Shown piece after piece: positions 58,901 through 64,000 of a stretch of DNA of 64,000 nt. The DNA is from Helichrysum umbraculigerum (taxonomy: Eukaryota > Streptophyta > Magnoliopsida > Asterales > Asteraceae): NCBI GenBank assembly GCA_949592205.1, contig CATIUR010000005.1, positions 30,068,179 through 30,132,178 of the forward strand, written 5' to 3'. Every line of letters begins with the position of its first letter. The stretch's first letter is position 1. A program made the position numbers and the translations under genes. The notes beneath the pieces are model-generated. The model searched no databases and was not told the origin of the DNA. It was given only the letters and a program-made list of their open reading frames with translations.

Positions 58901-60665
58901 TCCTATCTTTCAACAAGGAAATCAATGGTAGACTACCCTTTACTCGTTCTCCTCGAGCCATGACGTATGACCCATCAGAAATCGGAATTCTTATAATCTT
59001 TTTATGACAATCAATGTTGGCCTTATTCAAACTTAACCAATCCATACCAATAACTACATCGAAACTAGGAATTGGCATTAACAATAAGGAGACTAAGAAA
59101 TTATGACCCTCAATAAGTATACTAGCTCCAGCTACCGATGTGGTAACAGGAACTAATTTACCGTCAGCAATTTCAACTTCTAAAGGTTTAACAATCAAAG
59201 AGGGGATCAATTTCAGTCTATCACAAAAGTTCACAGATATAAACGAACAATTGGCACCAGAATCAAACAATACACGAGCTGGTATAGAATTTATGAGAAA
59301 TGTACCAGTGATGACATCTTCAGTGGCGACAGCATCATCAACTGTCATTCGGAAAGCTCGGCTAGCAGCTACTGGTGGATTTTTCCTCTTTTGACCAGAT
59401 GATGGCGAACCTTTACCCGTACCCATACTCTGTCTCTTCGCCTCAGGACAATCCCCTGCACGATGCCCTTCTTTATGGCAATTCCAACACACGCTATTTG
59501 GGTAGGTACAATCCTTTGCAGCGTGACCAAAAATTCCACACTTAACACATCTAGATGTCTGGGGAGTACAAGGACCATTATGTCTAGCTCGACATCTATT
59601 ACAATAGTTACTATCCGTTGGAATACCAGAATTCGATCTCCTGTTTTGTTGACTACCTTGTCCTTTCTGTTTACTCGAAGAATCTCCTTTGTTTTTCTGT
59701 GAATACCTTTCTTTATTCAACACTCTTTTAGCCATAATATCCCCATCAACCGAACGAGCTAAATCATAAGCTTGAGGAAGTGAACCTGCTAGTCTCACTG
59801 TGGTACGGTAATCAGGGGGTAATGTTTTCACAAAGTGATCAATTTTGGTCCGGTCAGTTGGAACCCACTGTTGCACAAACCGCAATTTATCTGAAAACTG
59901 CTTAATTAATTCATCAATCGTCATTTGATCAGTCTTTTGTAAGTCAAGGAACTCTTGCCTAATCCTGGAAAGATTATACTCCGAGCAAAATTGCTTGCAA
60001 ATCTCAGCATGAAAATCTGACCATCTTATATCATTCAACTGTTGTGGAGATAATGGTGCAGTAATTGAATCCCACCATGACATGGCTTGACCCTTTAATA
60101 ACTGAACCGCATAAGGTACCTTATCCTCCTCCTCACAATGACATACATTTAGTTTTCTCTCTACATCACGAAGCCAGTCAAGAGTGACCGTAGGATCGGT
60201 ACTTCCAGAATAAGTTGAAGGATTGCAAGACATAAAGGTTTTAAGAGAACAACCTTTCTTCAACTGTTGAAAAGGTGGAATGGGTATTTGATAAGTAGTA
60301 TAACCAGACGAAGGAAAAGGACCCGAGGCCTGATAAGTATAACCCTGTTGCTGCTGTTGTGAAATAAAAGGATTAGATACTGGAATCCGTGTAGAAGATA
60401 CGATAGGTGGTACATTAGTCACAATGTGGGGACGAGTAAAAACTGGATGTTGAGAAGATCCAGCTCGTTCTCTCTGAAGTTCCAACACTCTATTCTCCAA
60501 TCTCATAATATACTCCTGGTCAGTTTCAGTTTCTCCACCGGCTAAATTAGATGTACCATTATGACCCTGGTTCTCTGGTGGTGCATCTGTCCGCGTAGTA
60601 TCATTGAGAGTATGGGAAGGTGGCTCATTATCCGTCATACCTGTCATCACATCACATCTCAACAT
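55998..60665 (-). CDS. gag-pol: Gag-pol polyprotein of family B, unit 3, intact, 1555 codons
   Basis: One open frame with gag (WLRDVERKLNVCHCEEEDK..SWWDSI), zinc knuckles (CNRCRARHNGPC, CVKCGIFGHAAKDC, CWNCHKEGHRAGDC), protease (DSGANCSF), reverse transcriptase (FIDDILVYS), RNase H (YCDASHAGLG), integrase (HHCC finger, TMDF, SDRDSRF, SERTIQ) and Tekay-type chromodomain (LVKWKHSLGADLTWE). It is close in sequence to the polyprotein of element C, including the short first knuckle. The likely start is MTDNEPP at residue 10, preceded by GACAG. It differs from the other units by Gln for Arg in GFIQPSSSPWG near the start of the reverse transcriptase, effect unknown. This is the only B unit in the window that could supply proteins. 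Confidence 0.95.
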   Translation of the reverse strand: MLRCDVMTGMTDNEPPSHTLNDTTRTDAPPENQGHNGTSNLAGGETETDQEYIMRLENRVLELQRERAGSSQHPVFTRPHIVTNVPPIVSSTRIPVSNPFISQQQQQGYTYQASGPFPSSGYTTYQIPIPPFQQLKKGCSLKTFMSCNPSTYSGSTDPTVTLDWLRDVERKLNVCHCEEEDKVPYAVQLLKGQAMSWWDSITAPLSPQQLNDIRWSDFHAEICKQFCSEYNLSRIRQEFLDLQKTDQMTIDELIKQFSDKLRFVQQWVPTDRTKIDHFVKTLPPDYRTTVRLAGSLPQAYDLARSVDGDIMAKRVLNKERYSQKNKGDSSSKQKGQGSQQNRRSNSGIPTDSNYCNRCRARHNGPCTPQTSRCVKCGIFGHAAKDCTYPNSVCWNCHKEGHRAGDCPEAKRQSMGTGKGSPSSGQKRKNPPVAASRAFRMTVDDAVATEDVITGTFLINSIPARVLFDSGANCSFISVNFCDRLKLIPSLIVKPLEVEIADGKLVPVTTSVAGASILIEGHNFLVSLLLMPIPSFDVVIGMDWLSLNKANIDCHKKIIRIPISDGSYVMARGERVKGSLPLISLLKDRKSLSKGCDSYLAYVIDSKLEKKTLTNFPVVSEYPEVFPDELPGLPPIRDVEFQIDLIPGSTPVAKSPYRLAPSEIREMMSQIQELLDKGFIQPSSSPWGAPVLFVKKKDGTLRMCIDYRELNKRTVKNKYPLPRIDELFDQLQGSSYFSKIDLRSGYHQVRVREEDVPKTAFRTRYGHYEFLVMPFGLTNAPAIFMDLMNRVCRPFLDKFVIVFIDDILVYSKSEAEHEHHLRLILEMLKREHLFAKFSKCEFWLREVQFLGHIICKDGVKVDPSKVEAVMNWNAPKTPSEIKSFLGLAGYYRKFIKDFSKIAGPLTKLTRKDIKFQWGDQQETSFQTLKQLLCQAPVLALPDGSEGFVVYCDASHAGLGAVLMQHDRVIAYASRQLKTHERNYPTHDLELAAVVFALKIWRHYLYGTKCVVCTDHKSLQYMFSQKELNMRQRRWLELIKDYDCEIRYHPGKANVVADALSRNVPSDRIYFMRLEISSDLISQLKAAQLEALLDQNLKSEILLKRKDLLIDDSRGLKTFQSRVWVPLIGGLRDLILSEAHKSRLSVHPGSTKMYNDLKPLYWWPTMKTDVARIVETCHICSQVKAEHQKPYGSLKQLDIPEWKWEHITMDFVTKFPRTQKGNDMIWVIVDRLTKSAHFLATSETASLTRLAQLYIHEIVVRHGIPLSIVSDRDSRFVSGFWQSLQRELGTRVNLSTAYHPQTDGQSERTIQTLEDMLRACVLEYGGSWDSHLPLIEFAYNNSYHSSIGMPPYEMLYGRRCRTPTCWLEAGEKQFAGPDIVQITADKVKIAREKLKAARDRQKQYADPRRRHVVFVEGELVYLKVSPWKGVIRFGKRGKLAPRYIGPFRIRQVINEQSVSLDLPPELAGIHDTFNVCYLRKCNVEDQSQILPLQDLRVDPSKKLVEEPVELLDRKVTKLRRKEIPMVLVKWKHSLGADLTWETEESMRVRYPSLFVSS

Positions 60666-60809
60666 TCGTTAATTGTTAGTACTAGCAACTAACCGAATCA
60701 ACTATCATAACTAATCCCCACCACAAGAAATGTTTGACCAACATGACTAAGTTTAGGATTGAACACTTTAAATATTCAATTCACCTAAACTTACGCTCTG
60801 ATACCAACT

Positions 60810-62844
60810 TATAACACCCCATGATTTAAGACATTTTTTTTTTTATTTCGGAAGCGTAAATCCCATTCATACCAATATAGATATAATATTATATATATGA
60901 CATTTAGTCATACCAAAACATTACAAGTTCATAAGTATTAAGTATAATTACAATGCTAATACAATAACTGGGTGTTATATTAACAAAACATGATTTATCC
61001 AAAACGATCAGAGTTCCCATTGTCAAACATTTCTTCAAAACAACACCATTGCCTAATCATATCCCAAAAGTTAACCTGCAAGAGTAGGTGGGGAATTAGC
61101 ACAAAGCTAAGTGAATGAACTAAATCTAACAATCTAACTTAGTATAACAATCAATTCACAACAATCATCTAAATAAACAATCAAACAGAGGATCGGTGGT
61201 TCTTGAGATACCCTCAGTCCGCGGTGGCACTCCAAGAACACTTAATAATCAACTGCAGGCCAATACAGAGATTTTTACCGATAGTTTATTGCTATCTTTA
61301 ACCAATATGGGTTAATTCACAACGAATGTTCATCCGACCCATAAGGATTAACCTATAGCAACTAAACCCAAAATTGACCTCTATCATTCCAACCTATCAT
61401 GGAATTATTCACTAGCAAACAATCAATCTATCAAACTACAAGTTTAATCAACAATCCTATCATTATTGTAACGATAAATCAGTCAATACCAGCAACTTAA
61501 AATTTGATGCAACTAACTGTTAACACCAAGATTAAATTGTGAGAGCCAGTCCACTCACCTGTCAATCTCAGTCTTCAACTCAAAAGTCTTATTTTATTGA
61601 GTCTTCGGTGTCTCTGTAAACACAATTAAAACACAAATTAATAACTCGTTTCATAATTTAATTATGACTATACTCAATTACATTCATTGATAATCAAGAA
61701 ATATCGATAACTAAACAACATAAGGGTTAGATTCACATAAGTTCACAAAATCTCAATTTCTTCAAAATTACAAAGGCAAACGCGATCCGGACAATGGAGG
61801 TTGGGATCGCGTTCCTCTTAAGAAAATATTCTGTAACCATTTTACACTTTCGAACGCGATCCGGGTTAAGGTGCTGGATCGCGTTCCTATGAACAAAACC
61901 AACCCGACTCAAATAAACACTGACTAACGCGATCCGGGTAACTGTGGCTGGATCGCGTTTGAATGAACTAATTCGTTCTTAAACTAAAATTTACTATGGA
62001 ACGCGATCCGGGTGATGGAGCTGGATCGCGTTCACACGTTTTAAAGCAGAAGTTCAGACCTGCAACTTACAACTACGAACTACAATTTCAAAATCGACCA
62101 AATGCAGTTATGTACTCAAACTTTTACCTATATTTGACCACAATATCATCTATGAACATAATGTAACAATAAACAATAACATCTAACATCAACATCCATA
62201 CATGCATCATCATTTTACCCAAATTTCAACCAAACCCACATTCATTCAAATATAGTATGAAACACAAGAAATTTAACCTAATTAATCAAGAATTCAGTTT
62301 ATAATCACTACACAAAACATATTCAAGTATAACTTACTCCATTCCATCATTAATTTGACATAATTCAACATTTCAAGCTTATGTATGAAAATGAGCATTA
62401 TACACTTACAATTCTTTGATGATGATGAAGAAGATGAAGAACACTATGGATTCAAGATCATAGTCTTGAATTGAAGAAATCAGATGTATTGTTTGATATC
62501 TAAAATTTCTTTGAAAGGAGAAGAATGAAAATATGGAAGAAATGGAGTGTTAATACTCTGAAGCCACAGGTGTCGACCTGTGGTTATGACTCAGCAATTT
62601 TTTGGGTATAAATTATACCCGTTTTAAATCTATTGTCTGGAACCTTGATTTCAAATGCGAGAAAATTATTTTATTTTACCGTTACCTAAAATTATCTAAA
62701 ACAAATAATATTTCACTAGTCACAATATTTCCTGAGGCTCATTTACCTATTAAATTTAAAATCAAACACATGTAAAATTATAAATCGCATAAATAATTTA
62801 AAGGAAATACCTTTTTCTTCTAGGCCCGATTTGGGGATGTTACA
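60810..62844 (-). mobile_element. Family B LTR shared by units 3 and 4 (2035 bp)
   Basis: Displaced exactly 6882 bp from 53928-55962. It has at least one private change (TTTGACATAATTC near 62353). Hairpin array at 61779-62032; promoter-like block about 62603-62644. Confidence 0.95.
61779..62032. repeat. Four-hairpin array in the third family B LTR
   Basis: Copy of 48015-48268 displaced by 13764 bp; stems unchanged. Confidence 0.95.
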
Positions 62845-62879
62845 AATCACCCCTCCTTAGAAAGATTTCGTCCCGAAAT

Positions 62880-64000
62880 CTAACTAGACACAAATAAACT
62901 AGGGTATCTAACCCGCATACTCTCCTCCGTTTCCCAAGTGAGATCCGCACCCAAACTATGTTTCCACTTAACCAAAACCATAGGAATCTCTTTTCTACGT
63001 AATTTAGTCACTTTTCTATCTAAAAGCTCGACAGGTTCCTCAACCAATTTCTTACTTGGGTCAACCCGAAGATCTTGCAAGGGAAGGATTTGGGATTGAT
63101 CCTCCACATTGCACTTTCTTAAATAGCAAACATTAAATGTATCGTGAATACCCGCTAATTCAGGCGGAAGATCTAAAGAAACCGATTGTTCATTAATCAC
63201 CTGACGGATTCTAAATGGGCCAATATATCGGGGAGCTAACTTCCCACGTTTACCAAATCTAATAACACCCTTCCACGGAGAAACCTTTAAATAAACTAAT
63301 TCACCTTCAACAAATACAACATGTCGCCTTCGTGGGTCAGCATACTGTTTCTGTCTATCACGTGCCGCTTTCAGTTTCTCACGAGCAATCTTAACTTTGT
63401 CAGCTGTAATTTGAACTATATCGGGACCCGCAAACTGTTTTTCTCCCGCTTCCAACCAACATGTAGGTGTTCGACAACGGCGCCCATACAACATCTCATA
63501 CGGCGGCATACCAATGCTAGAATGATAAGAATTATTATAAGCAAACTCTATCAATGGTAAGTGTGAATCCCAAGAACCGCCATACTCAAGTACACAAGCT
63601 CTCAACATATCCTCGAGTGTCTGAATAGTACGCTCTGACTGCCCGTCTGTCTGAGGATGATAAGCTGTACTAAGATTTACTCTGGTACCTAATTCACGTT
63701 GCAAACTCTGCCAAAAACCAGAAACAAACCTGGAATCTCTATCGGAAACAATGGATAAAGGGATACCATGTCTAACAACAATCTCATGAATGTACAATTG
63801 AGCAAGTCGAGTCAACGATGCCGTCTCACTGGTGGCTAGAAAATGTGCACTCTTGGTTAATCTATCAACTATCACCCATATCATATCATTACCTTTCTGA
63901 GTGCGGGGAAATTTGGTAACGAAATCCATAGTAATGTGCTCCCATTTCCATTCCGGAATATCTAACTGTTTCAATGAACCATAGGGCTTCTGATGTTCTG
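62880..64000 (-). CDS. gag-pol: Gag-pol of family B, unit 4, C-terminal part (window edge)
   Basis: The integrase core and chromodomain are open up to the right edge. The sequence equals unit 3 and shares with it CCGCCATACTC where unit 2 has CCACCATACTC. Whether the rest of this unit is intact, and how many more units follow, lies outside the window. Confidence 0.9.
   Translation of the reverse strand, partial: EHQKPYGSLKQLDIPEWKWEHITMDFVTKFPRTQKGNDMIWVIVDRLTKSAHFLATSETASLTRLAQLYIHEIVVRHGIPLSIVSDRDSRFVSGFWQSLQRELGTRVNLSTAYHPQTDGQSERTIQTLEDMLRACVLEYGGSWDSHLPLIEFAYNNSYHSSIGMPPYEMLYGRRCRTPTCWLEAGEKQFAGPDIVQITADKVKIAREKLKAARDRQKQYADPRRRHVVFVEGELVYLKVSPWKGVIRFGKRGKLAPRYIGPFRIRQVINEQSVSLDLPPELAGIHDTFNVCYLRKCNVEDQSQILPLQDLRVDPSKKLVEEPVELLDRKVTKLRRKEIPMVLVKWKHSLGADLTWETEESMRVRYPSLFVSS

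Overview
This window is nuclear DNA from a flowering plant, very probably a eudicot; Asteraceae is only a guess. The signs are long Ty3/gypsy chromovirus LTR elements with Tekay/Del-type chromodomains, an L1-type LINE, hAT, Mutator-like and Helitron elements, plant-type telomere motifs, and one gene with GT-AG introns. I saw no rRNA, tRNA, CRISPR or bacterial-type genes.

Layout. (1) 1-2376 is a minus-strand gypsy LTR cut by the window edge. (2) 2923-20545 is a 5'-truncated minus-strand LINE split by a nest of insertions. A plus-strand solo LTR (4705-19785, flanked by ATTTT/ATTTC) entered the LINE. It was later interrupted by a hAT-type element (5187-6202), by a minus-strand solo LTR of a related family (7149-9786), and by a tandem 3-LTR/2-internal array of a gag-pol-less element (11093-19299, 5-bp duplication AGTGT). 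(3) 20546-31450 is the gene island: a small inverted-repeat element, a non-autonomous Helitron (21698-23167), the only host gene I can support (23788-28241), and a Mutator-like miniature element with a perfect telomere-motif hairpin (29408-30264). The gene has eight exons and encodes 609 aa, with duplicated MBD-like modules and a C-terminal CxxC pair. (4) 31451-64000 is gypsy DNA. A young complete element (33316-42333, 5-bp duplication GAAAG, nearly identical LTRs, open 1560-codon gag-pol) sits inside the 3' LTR of an older minus-strand element. That older element is fused out of frame, at about 43840, to a head-to-tail tandem array of another minus-strand family (period 6882 bp) that runs off the right edge. 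One array unit (55998-60665) has an intact gag-pol frame.

The most unusual signal is shared by several LTR families. Each carries, inside the LTR, a regularly spaced array of short CpG-containing inverted repeats with a family-specific sequence and period: about 22 bp (8162-8326), about 44 bp (6919-7120 continuing at 9787), about 74 bp (34158-34412 and relatives), and a looser cluster (31605-31761). A non-palindromic heptamer array occupies a comparable place in the gag-pol-less family. Several of the LTRs also share a promoter-like block. Two separate LTR-internal tandem arrays point to repeated unequal exchange at this locus.
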